Assembly (NCBI GenBank): GCA_902784065.1
Contig: CACZTJ010000008.1
Coordinates: 1 to 64,000 of the forward strand
Source: an uncultured Prevotellaceae bacterium
Lineage (GTDB): Bacteria; Bacteroidota; Bacteroidia; Bacteroidales; Bacteroidaceae
DNA: 64,000 nt
Direction: 5' to 3'
A program made the position numbers and the translations under genes. How positions within the stretch are numbered: the first letter of the stretch is position 1; every line of letters begins with the position of its first letter. The notes beneath the pieces are model-generated. The model searched no databases and was not told the DNA's origin. It saw nothing but the letters and a program-made list of their open reading frames with translations. Shown here one piece after another: positions 9,549-17,386 of the stretch.

Positions 9549-10348
9549 TTCTGCGGCATGTTGAGGGAAGGAGCAGCCATCGAGTCGGCTACCTGTGGCA
9601 GCGTGTCGGGTACTACCTGAGTGGGAGCAGCTGTCTGAGGCGTATCGTCCACCAGACCGTTCTGACGGGCCTGAATCTCATTGGCCGTCTGATAGTACTG
9701 CTTCACGTATGGATCCTCCTTGAACTTCTTGGTAGCCTTGCTCATGATATCTTCAATCTGAGGTGTCAGCACTGGGTAAGGATAACCGCTGGTCATCATC
9801 ATGAAGACACCTGGACCCAGCACGTTGTCAAAGTTGTCAACGATGAAGTTGGTCACCAGACTATCCTCCTGCTGAGCCAGACGAGCAGCCTCAACTGTCA
9901 ATGTGCGGTTGATGACATCTTCATCAATACCGTCGAGCAGCATCTGACTCTGCTTATGTGACAGCTCATTCATCTCGTTGCCGAGCTGGTCGTGACGATT
10001 GATGAACTGATACAGTTTATCATTTAACGGAGTACCGCTGACACTGCGACCTGTATTGTCGATGTGGATCTCAATCTCACCTTTCTCCACAACAACTGGC
10101 ATCGCAAGCGACTCATCATCCATATAAAGATTTGCCAGCTTCACAGTGTCCAGCAGACCTGCGAAGCGGAATTTGCCATGCACCACATCACAGGAGTCCA
10201 TACTCTTCAGTTCCTGATCCTTAATCGTTTTCAGATAGAGCTTACTTCCATCAAGCGACGACACAGAAGAGGAGCCTTGTATCGAATAGGACTCAGCACA
10301 CGATGCGAGTGTGGCCATAATGACTAATGCATACAAAATCTTGTTCAT
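9545..10348 (-). CDS. DUF4369-type lipoprotein
   Basis: This 267-residue protein has a lipobox LASC after a short hydrophobic stretch, so it should be lipidated and exported. Residues ~30-115 look like the DUF4369 beta-domain often found at the N-terminus of Bacteroidota thioredoxin-like lipoproteins. Here no CxxC thioredoxin domain follows; the C-terminus is helical and then rich in Pro, Thr and Ala. It is first in an operon with pyrC, sharing an ATGA overlap. Function unknown; it may bind a ligand or partner at the envelope. Confidence 0.75.
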   Translation of the reverse strand: MNKILYALVIMATLASCAESYSIQGSSSVSSLDGSKLYLKTIKDQELKSMDSCDVVHGKFRFAGLLDTVKLANLYMDDESLAMPVVVEKGEIEIHIDNTGRSVSGTPLNDKLYQFINRHDQLGNEMNELSHKQSQMLLDGIDEDVINRTLTVEAARLAQQEDSLVTNFIVDNFDNVLGPGVFMMMTSGYPYPVLTPQIEDIMSKATKKFKEDPYVKQYYQTANEIQARQNGLVDDTPQTAAPTQVVPDTLPQVADSMAAPSLNMPQK

Positions 10349-10368
10349 ATCATATACCTTTCGTGGCG

Positions 10369-10376
10369 CAAAAATA
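10369..10376 (-). promoter_or_regulatory. possible -7 promoter element
   Basis: TATTTTTG on the minus strand fits TAnnTTTG upstream of the lipoprotein-pyrC operon. No good -33 box is seen at the right distance. Two copies of ATTTGCGCA (10404-10412 and 10422-10430) lie just beyond and could be an operator. Confidence 0.45.
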
Positions 10377-10435
10377 CAACGATATATTGAAGTAAAAAAA
10401 AAAATTTGCGCATTTTAAAACATTTGCGCAAACTT

Positions 10436-10837
10436 TTATAGTTTTTTTGCCTCTTTTTCCAATTCGTGACTCAATCTGTGGGTAGTATAGAGCTGAAGAA
10501 TGGCTGCAATCAACAAGGTGATCACCCATTTATTATATACATATTCCATATAGGTGATATGACTAAGACCTAAGAAATTGCCCTTATTTGCAAGCATCAG
10601 CAAACCGGAAAACAGGAAAAGCACATCGCTTAGCAACTGAATCCTGCGCAGGCGGCGGATCACGAAGTTGGCTCCCTCGTAGCGCTGGAGCATCTGCATC
10701 GATGCAAAGCCTAAGGCACCGACAGAGAACACATAGGCAGCACACTCCCATGCCAGCACACTCGTACCAGCACCAATCACCATCAACAGGGCACCCAGCA
10801 GGAATACAACTGTCTGAACCTTATTCAGCTGTTTCAT
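10436..10837 (-). CDS. small membrane protein of unknown function
   Basis: This 133-residue protein has four predicted transmembrane helices, a basic loop (IRRLRRIQ) and a charged C-terminal tail. I do not recognise a family. It overlaps the 3' end of the ftsB/divIC gene by 17 nt and is probably co-expressed with it, which suggests but does not prove an envelope or division role. Confidence 0.7.
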   Translation of the reverse strand: MKQLNKVQTVVFLLGALLMVIGAGTSVLAWECAAYVFSVGALGFASMQMLQRYEGANFVIRRLRRIQLLSDVLFLFSGLLMLANKGNFLGLSHITYMEYVYNKWVITLLIAAILQLYTTHRLSHELEKEAKKL

Positions 10838-11183
10838 TCTTCTTTTGTATAGGGTTTTCTACTTCGCCATCATCGCTCAGTACGAAAATGTCTTCATCAT
10901 CGGCCTTCATGAAATAACGCTCACGGGCTATCTTCTCCATCGCCTTTGGATCTCTGTCCAACTCACGGATACGAGCCTGGTCACGACGGTTGTCTGCATT
11001 ATACTTCTCCGTCTCTTCCTTGAGCTCACTGATGCGCTGCATGTTCTTGAAATGACTCCAGAAGCTGTTCTCATCGAGGAAGCCGACGATGGCAACCCCC
11101 GCAATCGTAACGATGGCATACTTGAAGAACAAAGAATGCCACACCCGCAACAAGAAAGCCTTTACACGATTCAAACCTTTCAT
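10821..11183 (-). CDS. FtsB/DivIC-type septum formation protein
   Basis: This 120-residue bitopic protein has one transmembrane segment (YAIVTIAGVAIVGFL) followed by a coiled coil (ISELKEETEKYNADNR) and the conserved ARERYFMK stretch of the FtsB/DivIC family. Members form a complex with FtsL and FtsQ that licenses septal peptidoglycan synthesis. The start at MKGLNR is chosen because an upstream ATG (11204) would lie inside the -7 promoter box at 11202-11209. Confidence 0.85.
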   Translation of the reverse strand: MKGLNRVKAFLLRVWHSLFFKYAIVTIAGVAIVGFLDENSFWSHFKNMQRISELKEETEKYNADNRRDQARIRELDRDPKAMEKIARERYFMKADDEDIFVLSDDGEVENPIQKKNETAE

Positions 11184-11201
11184 ATATTCGTAATTTGTCT
11201 G

Positions 11202-11209
11202 CAAAGATA
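11202..11209 (-). promoter_or_regulatory. -7 promoter element of ftsB/divIC gene
   Basis: TATCTTTG on the minus strand, followed by C, matches TAnnTTTG about 19 nt before the chosen ATG. It is back to back with the dnaX promoter box. Confidence 0.65.
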
Positions 11210-11252
11210 CAAAATTCTCTTAATTCATAATTCTTAATTCCCAACTTTTTTG

Positions 11253-11260
11253 TATCTTTG
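11253..11260 (+). promoter_or_regulatory. -7 promoter element before dnaX
   Basis: TATCTTTG on the plus strand matches TAnnTTTG. It lies only 11 nt before recognisable dnaX coding sequence, too close to leave space for a leader and the missing first codons. Confidence 0.65.
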
Positions 11261-11271
11261 CCAAAAATTTA

Positions 11272-13029
11272 TACCGTCCGATTACCTTCGACACCGTCGT
11301 AGGTCAGGCGGCGCTGACCACCACGCTGAAGAATGCCGTAAAAAGCGGAAAGCTGGCACACGCCTACCTCTTCTGTGGTCCGCGAGGCGTGGGAAAAACC
11401 ACCTGTGCACGTATCTTTGCCAAAGCCATCAATTGTCAGAACCCGACAGCAGAGGGCGAGGCCTGTAACGAATGTGAGAGCTGTCAGTCGTTCAATGAGC
11501 AGCGCTCGCTGAACATCTTCGAGCTTGATGCCGCCTCGAACAACTCGGTGGAGCACATCAAGACCCTGATGGAGCAGACACGCATCCCGCCGCAGCTTGG
11601 CAGATACAAAGTGTTTATCATCGACGAGGTGCACATGCTCTCTACAGCAGCCTTCAACGCCTTCCTGAAGACGTTGGAAGAGCCCCCTGCACACGTGATC
11701 TTCATCCTGGCCACCACCGAGAAGCACAAGATCCTGCCAACCATCCTCAGCCGTTGTCAAATCTACGACTTCGAGCGCATGACCATCCGCAACACGGTGA
11801 ATCACCTGAAGCAGGTAGCCGAGAAGGAAGGTATCACCTACGAGGAGCAGGCCCTGGCTGTGATAGCGGAAAAGGCCGATGGCGGTATGCGTGATGCCCT
11901 CTCCATCTTCGATCAGGCCGCTTCGTTCTGTCAGGGTAATATCACCTACGAGAAAGTGATCGAGGATCTGAACGTGCTCGATGCCGAGAACTATTTCCAG
12001 ATCATCGACCTCTCTATTAATAATAAGGTGAGCGACATCATGCTGCTGTTGAACAATGTCATCAACAAGGGATTCGACGGTGGCCTGCTGATTCAGGGAC
12101 TCGCCAAACACGTGCGCAACGTGCTGATGGCAAAGGATCCGCAGACACTCCCTCTGTTGGAGGTGAGCGATCAGCAGCGACAGCGCTACCAGGATCAGGC
12201 CAAGCGCTGTGAGACGCGCTTCCTCTACCAGGCTTTGAAGAAGATGAACCAGTGCGATATCAACTATCGCCAGTCGAGCAACAAGCGCCTGTTGGTGGAG
12301 CTGACACTCATTGAGATTGCCCAGATCACCCAACCCAACGAGGAAGGCGACAGCGCGGGGCGTAGCCCCAGAAGATTAAAATCCCTGTTTAAGCATCTGA
12401 TGCGACAGGCTCAGCCCAAGACAGCGGCCCCACAGGTAGCCGCGGCTAAGCCTGTTGCCTCTACCCCAGCGAGTACACCTGTCGATGCCGCTAAGCCCAG
12501 CATCCCCAGTAGTCCTTCTGTCACCAGCCAGCCCAGCGAACCCAAGAAGGGCGTCAAGCTTGGCGGCATCGGCTTCTCTTGGAACAACCTGAAGGGACAA
12601 GGGAAACCGTCGAAGATCAACATCATTCCCGGCACCGTATCATCGGCCATCCTCCAACAGAAGGATGCCCAGTTCTCTCAAGAGGATCTCGAGCTGCAGT
12701 GGATGGCGATGTGCAACCGCATGCCACAGGAACTCAGCGGCATCGCCACCCGCATGAAGAACATGAATCCTACCATCGTTGAAGTGCCAAAGATCGAAGT
12801 AAAGGTTGACAATGCACTCATCAAGCAGGAGATGGAGGACTTTAAGGGGCGTATTGTCAGCACCCTCAGAAACAGCCTTCAGAACGAGAACATCACCCTG
12901 GAGATCCGTATTGCAGAACAAAAGGAGAAGGTAAGGGTGCTCACGCGTCGCGAGCAGTTCGAAAAGCTGACAAAAGAAAATCCTGCCATAGACAAGCTAC
13001 GGCAGGTATTCAATCTTGAATTAGCTTAA
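11272..13029 (+). CDS. dnaX: DNA polymerase III gamma/tau subunit, 5' end missing
   Basis: DnaX is the clamp-loader ATPase of the replicative polymerase. The frame reads YRPITFDTVVGQ, then Walker A GPRGVGKTT, the zinc cysteines (CQNPTAEGEACNECESC), Walker B (FIIDEVHML) and the SRC arginine-finger motif. A Pro/Ala-rich linker and a C-terminal tau-like region follow. Family members start about ten residues earlier (M...SARKYRP). Here the frame upstream of YRP holds no ATG, GTG or TTG before a stop at 11221, and a promoter box sits 11 nt away. The first codon and leader seem deleted. The coordinate given is the first recognisable codon, not a start. Confidence 0.92.
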   Translation, partial: YRPITFDTVVGQAALTTTLKNAVKSGKLAHAYLFCGPRGVGKTTCARIFAKAINCQNPTAEGEACNECESCQSFNEQRSLNIFELDAASNNSVEHIKTLMEQTRIPPQLGRYKVFIIDEVHMLSTAAFNAFLKTLEEPPAHVIFILATTEKHKILPTILSRCQIYDFERMTIRNTVNHLKQVAEKEGITYEEQALAVIAEKADGGMRDALSIFDQAASFCQGNITYEKVIEDLNVLDAENYFQIIDLSINNKVSDIMLLLNNVINKGFDGGLLIQGLAKHVRNVLMAKDPQTLPLLEVSDQQRQRYQDQAKRCETRFLYQALKKMNQCDINYRQSSNKRLLVELTLIEIAQITQPNEEGDSAGRSPRRLKSLFKHLMRQAQPKTAAPQVAAAKPVASTPASTPVDAAKPSIPSSPSVTSQPSEPKKGVKLGGIGFSWNNLKGQGKPSKINIIPGTVSSAILQQKDAQFSQEDLELQWMAMCNRMPQELSGIATRMKNMNPTIVEVPKIEVKVDNALIKQEMEDFKGRIVSTLRNSLQNENITLEIRIAEQKEKVRVLTRREQFEKLTKENPAIDKLRQVFNLELA

Positions 13030-13043
13030 GGGCGCTTGGCCCT
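13028..13043. terminator. short hairpin after dnaX
   Basis: AAGGGC and GCCCTT flank a short loop right after the dnaX stop, between convergent dnaX and the response regulator. No long T-run follows. Confidence 0.4.
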
Positions 13044-13048
13044 TCAGC

Positions 13049-13405
13049 TTATTCACCGATAAGCCTCTTGATGGTTTCTATGCAGGCATCGCTGCTGACA
13101 GGCTTTGCCAGGAAGTCGATGCAGCCAGCCTCCTCAGCCAGCTGTCGATCACTGTCGAAAGCGTTAGCCGTCAGGGCGACGATAGGCAGGTCGGGATGCT
13201 TCTCCTTGATTGCCGCTGTTGCCTGCAGGCCATCCATCACAGGCATCTTAATGTCCATGAGCACGAGATCGTAAGCGTTCTTTTCCACCAACTCCACTGC
13301 CTCCTGGCCATTCTTTGCCCTTTCATACTGATAGTTCTTCTTCAAGATGTACGACATCAAGATGTAGTTACTGTCATTGTCTTCTGCAATTAGAATCTTT
13401 TTCAT
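13049..13405 (-). CDS. single-domain CheY-like response regulator
   Basis: This 118-residue receiver domain has no output domain. The acidic pocket is ED in LIAEDNDSN, the phosphoacceptor Asp lies in LVLMDIKMPVMDG, followed by the conserved Thr in VALTANA and Lys in FLAKPVS. It most resembles receiver domains of hybrid kinases and phosphorelays. An in-frame ATG 27 nt upstream would overlap the transporter stop; MKKILIAED is the better start. It lies 11 nt after the sugar transporter gene, so expression is probably linked. Its kinase is not identified. Confidence 0.88.
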   Translation of the reverse strand: MKKILIAEDNDSNYILMSYILKKNYQYERAKNGQEAVELVEKNAYDLVLMDIKMPVMDGLQATAAIKEKHPDLPIVALTANAFDSDRQLAEEAGCIDFLAKPVSSDACIETIKRLIGE

Positions 13406-13416
13406 ATCTCGAATAT

Positions 13417-14883
13417 TTAGTTTTTCTTCCAAAGCTTGGTCATATCCTCCAGCGTCTTACCCTTTGTCTCAGGCACCAGACGCCATACGAACAGGGCTGC
13501 GATGATGCAGATCACACCATAGAGTCCGTAGGTGAACCAGTGGCCGAAGTCGTCACCCTCTGTCAGGTGCATGTTGAACATCGGCACAAACGAGCTGGAA
13601 ACGATGAAGTTGCTGATCCACTGGAAAGCCACAGCGATAGCCACAGCGGCACCACGGATCGTGTTGGGGAATATCTCTGCAATGAGCACCCAGGTGATGG
13701 GACCCCATGAGAACATAAACGAGGCAGAGTAGATCAGCAGCGAGGCTGCTGTCACCATCTCCATACTAGCATTTCCGAAGGTTACTGCCACACCAAAGGC
13801 GCCTAATGCCATACCCAGCGAACCGCTGATCAGCAATGGCTTTCTGCCCCATTTCTCAACCGTAAACACTGCCACTAGCGTGAACGAGATATTCACCACA
13901 CCCATGAATACTGTCAGCATCATCGGATCGTCCATACCCATATCACCAAAGATACGTGGAGCGTAGTACAGCACTGCGTTGATACCCACAGCCTGCTGGA
14001 ACACGCTGAGCATGATACCCACGAAGATACACAGGGCACCATAGGTCATCAGCTTCTCCGTCTTCACCACCATCGTCTCCTTGATATCCTGCAGAATCTG
14101 AGCAGCCTTGCCTGAGCCGTTGATCTTCGCCAGGATACGCTCTGCCTTCTGATCCTGTCCGATGCTCACAAGGTAACGTGGTGTCTCAGGTACGAAGCAG
14201 ATCAGCAGGGCAAAGAGTCCTGCAGGCACAGCCTCACTACCGAACATATAACGCCAACCTGTCGTCACCGTCCATTGTGCGGCAGGATTGATGGCGGCTA
14301 AGCCCTTACCCATCTCCTCCACCAGCGGCTGGATATGATCGCCCAGGATAAAGAAGTTCACGAAGTAAACCACCAACTGACCGAAAATGATGGCAAACTG
14401 GTTCCAGCTCACGAGCATACCACGAATGTTCGAGGGAGCCACCTCACCAATATACATCGGACAAATTGCCGAGGCCAGACCTACGCCTACACCACCAATC
14501 ACACGGTAGATGTTAAACATGATCAGCAGCGAATAGGTTGGCTTACCATACTCGAAGAACAGGAATTCAGGATCCATAGAACCAAGGGCTGAAATAAAGA
14601 ACAGCAAACCAGCAACGATGAGTGACTTCTTACGACCCAGGTTCGTGGCCAGAAAACCCGAAATGGCCGAACCGATGATACAGCCTATCAGGGCACTCGA
14701 GGACGTGAACCCATGCCACAAATCAGAATATTCGAAATCACCCGCTTCCATAAAGAAAGCCTGAAGTCCCTTTTCTGCTCCGGAAATGACCGCTGTGTCA
14801 TAACCGAACAGAAGGCCACCAAGTACGGCAACCAGCACGATTGTAAAGAGGTAACTTTTGCTACCGTTTTGATTCTGTTCCAT
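13417..14883 (-). CDS. MFS sugar:proton symporter (XylE-like)
   Basis: This 488-residue protein has twelve transmembrane segments and sugar-porter signatures: GYDTAVISGAE in helix 1, NLGRKKSLI after helix 2, the PETPRYL loop, EKWGRKPLL after helix 8 and the C-terminal PETKGKTLEDM. XylE-type members import D-xylose or other pentoses with protons across the inner membrane. It is divergent from the xylanase-esterase gene, whose final products would include xylose, so xylose or arabinose import is a reasonable inference. The exact sugar cannot be read from sequence. Confidence 0.87.
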   Translation of the reverse strand: MEQNQNGSKSYLFTIVLVAVLGGLLFGYDTAVISGAEKGLQAFFMEAGDFEYSDLWHGFTSSSALIGCIIGSAISGFLATNLGRKKSLIVAGLLFFISALGSMDPEFLFFEYGKPTYSLLIMFNIYRVIGGVGVGLASAICPMYIGEVAPSNIRGMLVSWNQFAIIFGQLVVYFVNFFILGDHIQPLVEEMGKGLAAINPAAQWTVTTGWRYMFGSEAVPAGLFALLICFVPETPRYLVSIGQDQKAERILAKINGSGKAAQILQDIKETMVVKTEKLMTYGALCIFVGIMLSVFQQAVGINAVLYYAPRIFGDMGMDDPMMLTVFMGVVNISFTLVAVFTVEKWGRKPLLISGSLGMALGAFGVAVTFGNASMEMVTAASLLIYSASFMFSWGPITWVLIAEIFPNTIRGAAVAIAVAFQWISNFIVSSSFVPMFNMHLTEGDDFGHWFTYGLYGVICIIAALFVWRLVPETKGKTLEDMTKLWKKN

Positions 14884-14932
14884 GTTGATAATCTTAATAA
14901 GTTACAAAATTACATCAAATAATTGAAAATAA

Positions 14933-14964
14933 TTTGCTTTACTCAAACTTTTAATGTAATTTTG
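14933..14964 (+). promoter_or_regulatory. promoter of xylanase-esterase gene
   Basis: TTTG at 14933-14936 and TAATTTTG at 14957-14964 have exactly 20 nt between them. The ATG follows after 41 nt. A minus-strand -7 box (TAATTTTG, 14905-14912) for the transporter lies close by. Confidence 0.85.
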
Positions 14965-15005
14965 CATTTGATACCCATTTTCTAATTTAAAACTTAACAA
15001 ACAAC

Positions 15006-17144
15006 ATGAAGAAAATCTTTATTGCACTAACACTGCTCGTAGCAGGTGCTTCGTCAGCACTCGCTCAGTGGGGGCGCCCCGTTGATTATGCAGCAGGCCC
15101 CGGTTTGAAGGATGCCTACAAGGACTATTTCACCATCGGTGTCGCTGTGAACAAGGCCAACGTGTCAGAACCCGCTCAGATGGAGCTTATCAAGAAGCAG
15201 TTCAACAGCGTCACCGCTGAGAACGCTTGGAAACCAGGCGAGATTCATCCCGCAGAGGGCGTCTGGAATTTCGGTCTGGCCGACAGCATCGCCAACTTCT
15301 GTCGTGAGAACGGCATCAAGATGCGTGGTCACTGCCTCTGCTGGCACTCTCAGTTTGCCGACTGGATGTTTACCGACAAGAAAGGCAAGGAAGTGAAGAA
15401 GGAAGTGTTCTACCAGCGTCTGCGCGATCATATCCACACGGTGGTAAACCGTTATAAGGATGTGGTATATGCCTGGGACGTGGTGAACGAAGCCATCAAC
15501 GACGACAACATGATGCGCTATCGTCCAGGTGAAACCCCGAGTCCTTATCGCCAGAGCCGTCACTTCAAGCTCTGTGGCGACGAGTTCATCGCCAAGGCTT
15601 TCGAGTTTGCCCGTGAGGCCGATCCCACCGGTGTACTGATCTACAACGACTACAGCACCGTTGATCCCGGCAAGCGCGAGCGTATATATAATATGGTAAA
15701 GAAGATGAAGGATGCAGGTGTGCCCATCGACGGTATCGGCATGCAGGGTCACTACAACATCTACTTCCCCGATGAGGAGCAGCTCGACAAGACCATCAGC
15801 CGTTTCAGCGAGATCGTTAATACGATCCACATCACTGAGCTCGACCTCCGCACCAACACGGAGAGTGGTGGTCAGCTGATGTTCTCTCGTGGCGAGGCTA
15901 AGCCACAGGCTCCCTACATCCAGACACTGCAGGAAGACCAGTACAACCGTTTGTTCCGTATCTTCAGAAAGCACAAGGACGTCATCAAGAACGTCACCTT
16001 CTGGAACCTCAGCGATAAGGACTCTTGGCTCGGTGTGAACAACCACCCGCTGCCTTTCGACGAGAACTTCAAGGCTAAGCGTTCACTCGCCGTGATCCGT
16101 GACTTCGACGTGAAAGCCGACAACTATGTTCCCAAGAACGACTGGGTACCCAACCCCATGAACCAGCCCGGACAGGAGTATCCTCAGGTAAACAGCGAGG
16201 GTTATGCCCGCTTCCGCATCGAGGCGCCCGATGCTAAGTCAGTCATCGTCAGCCTCGGCTTAGGCGGACGTGGCGGCACCGTGCTCCGTAAGGATAAGGA
16301 TGGCGTATGGGTAGGCACCACCGAGGGTCCGATGGATCCCGGCTTCCATTACTATCACCTCACCATCGACGGTGGCGTGTTCAACGATCCCGGCACCCAC
16401 AACTACTTCGGCTCATGCCGTTGGGAGTATGCAGAGCGCACCGACATCCCTCATGGCACCATGCAGAAAGTACTCTTCTACTCAAAGAGTCTGGGCAAGA
16501 TGCAGGAGGCTACCGTTTACCTGCCTTACGGCTACGGTAAGGTGGTAAAAGGCAAGCAGGAGCGCTACCCCGTGCTCTATCTGCAGCACGGTTGGGGTGA
16601 GAACGAGACCAGCTGGCCCGTACAAGGTAAGGCAGGCCTCATCATGGACAACCTGATCAACGACGGTAAGATCAAGCCCTTCATCATCGTGATGGCTTAC
16701 GGTCTGACCAACAACATCAAGTTCGGCACCATCGGCCAGTTCACCGCCAAGGAGTTTGAAGCAGTGCTCGTGGATGAGCTCATTCCCTTCATCGATCAGA
16801 ACTACCTGACCAAGGCCGACAAGTGGAACCGTGCGATGGCAGGACTGTCGATGGGTGGTGTGGAAACCAAACTCATCACCCTGCGTCGTCCAGAGGTATT
16901 CGGTTACTGGGGCCTGCTCTCTGGTGGCATGTATATGCCTGAGGAGATTAAGGATCCTAAGTGCGTGAAGTACATCTTCGAAGGCTGTGGCGACAAGGAG
17001 AATCCTGAGGGCATCAACAAGAGCGTTGAGGCGCTGAAAGCCGCAGGCTTCAATGCCGAGGGTCTGATCTCAGAGGGTACAGCCCATGAGTTCCTCACCT
17101 GGCGCCGTTGCCTCCAGAAGATGGCCCAGAGCCTGTTTAAATAA
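15006..17144 (+). CDS. bifunctional GH10 endo-xylanase / CE1 feruloyl esterase (Xyn10D-Fae1A type)
   Basis: This 712-residue secreted enzyme has a signal peptide (cleavage near ALAQ). The GH10 barrel (~residues 25-380) has acid/base Glu in DVVNEA near 161 and nucleophile Glu in ITELDLR near 278. It is followed by an immunoglobulin-like/CBM48-like linker (~395-480) and a CE1 alpha/beta-hydrolase with Ser in GLSMGG near 614 and His in AHEF near 695. The order matches Xyn10D-Fae1A characterised from Prevotella ruminicola, which cuts arabinoxylan and releases ferulate. It is monocistronic with a strong promoter and a terminator hairpin after it. No SusC/SusD pair is adjacent. Confidence 0.94.
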   Translation: MKKIFIALTLLVAGASSALAQWGRPVDYAAGPGLKDAYKDYFTIGVAVNKANVSEPAQMELIKKQFNSVTAENAWKPGEIHPAEGVWNFGLADSIANFCRENGIKMRGHCLCWHSQFADWMFTDKKGKEVKKEVFYQRLRDHIHTVVNRYKDVVYAWDVVNEAINDDNMMRYRPGETPSPYRQSRHFKLCGDEFIAKAFEFAREADPTGVLIYNDYSTVDPGKRERIYNMVKKMKDAGVPIDGIGMQGHYNIYFPDEEQLDKTISRFSEIVNTIHITELDLRTNTESGGQLMFSRGEAKPQAPYIQTLQEDQYNRLFRIFRKHKDVIKNVTFWNLSDKDSWLGVNNHPLPFDENFKAKRSLAVIRDFDVKADNYVPKNDWVPNPMNQPGQEYPQVNSEGYARFRIEAPDAKSVIVSLGLGGRGGTVLRKDKDGVWVGTTEGPMDPGFHYYHLTIDGGVFNDPGTHNYFGSCRWEYAERTDIPHGTMQKVLFYSKSLGKMQEATVYLPYGYGKVVKGKQERYPVLYLQHGWGENETSWPVQGKAGLIMDNLINDGKIKPFIIVMAYGLTNNIKFGTIGQFTAKEFEAVLVDELIPFIDQNYLTKADKWNRAMAGLSMGGVETKLITLRRPEVFGYWGLLSGGMYMPEEIKDPKCVKYIFEGCGDKENPEGINKSVEALKAAGFNAEGLISEGTAHEFLTWRRCLQKMAQSLFK

Positions 17145-17181
17145 GATTTTGTTCAGTGAAGTGATATTTGAACAACCCCAC

Positions 17182-17219
17182 AATAAAACCCTCGCTCATC
17201 CAAAAGCGAGGGTTTATTG
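17182..17219 (+). terminator. intrinsic terminator after xylanase-esterase
   Basis: Arms ACCCTCGCT and AGCGAGGGT, flanked by AATAAA and TTTATT, form a strong hairpin with a short AT tail, 40 nt after the stop. Confidence 0.8.
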
Positions 17220-17220
17220 T

Positions 17221-17345
17221 TTGTCATCCCGAAAGGCTACCATTTGTCATCTCGACTAAGCGCGCTCGAGCTCTGCTCGCTTGCTACCAAAGGGACGCAA
17301 GAAGCGCATGGAGAGATCTCATGAGACCTCTCGACTACGCTCAAG
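17221..17345. repeat. dispersed intergenic repeat fragments
   Basis: The stretch holds GTCATCTCGACTAAGC and CCTCTCGACTACGCTCA segments typical of mobile intergenic repeats in this phylum. It also has CTTGCTACC-AA-AGGGACGCAAGAA, nearly identical to a segment of the 57-bp men-cluster repeat. A short reading frame through it (17168-17443) shows no conserved protein features. Confidence 0.6.
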
Positions 17346-17349
17346 GTGA

Positions 17350-17386
17350 CAAGACTACGCTAAAGCTTTGCCTTTGGCGTAGTCTT
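17350..17386 (-). terminator. hairpin overlapping the glycosyltransferase stop
   Basis: AAGACTACGC and GCGTAGTCTT form a perfect 10-bp stem, extended inward by AAAGC/GCTTT-like pairing. It covers the last codons of the glycosyltransferase and probably ends its transcript. Confidence 0.65.

Noticed and set aside
11269..12333. 354-codon open frame on the minus strand across dnaX
   Set aside because: It lies opposite conserved DnaX motifs and looks like a shadow of GC-rich coding sequence.
15165..16046. 293-codon antisense frame in the xylanase gene
   Set aside because: It mirrors the GH10 coding region, with no start signals or protein features.
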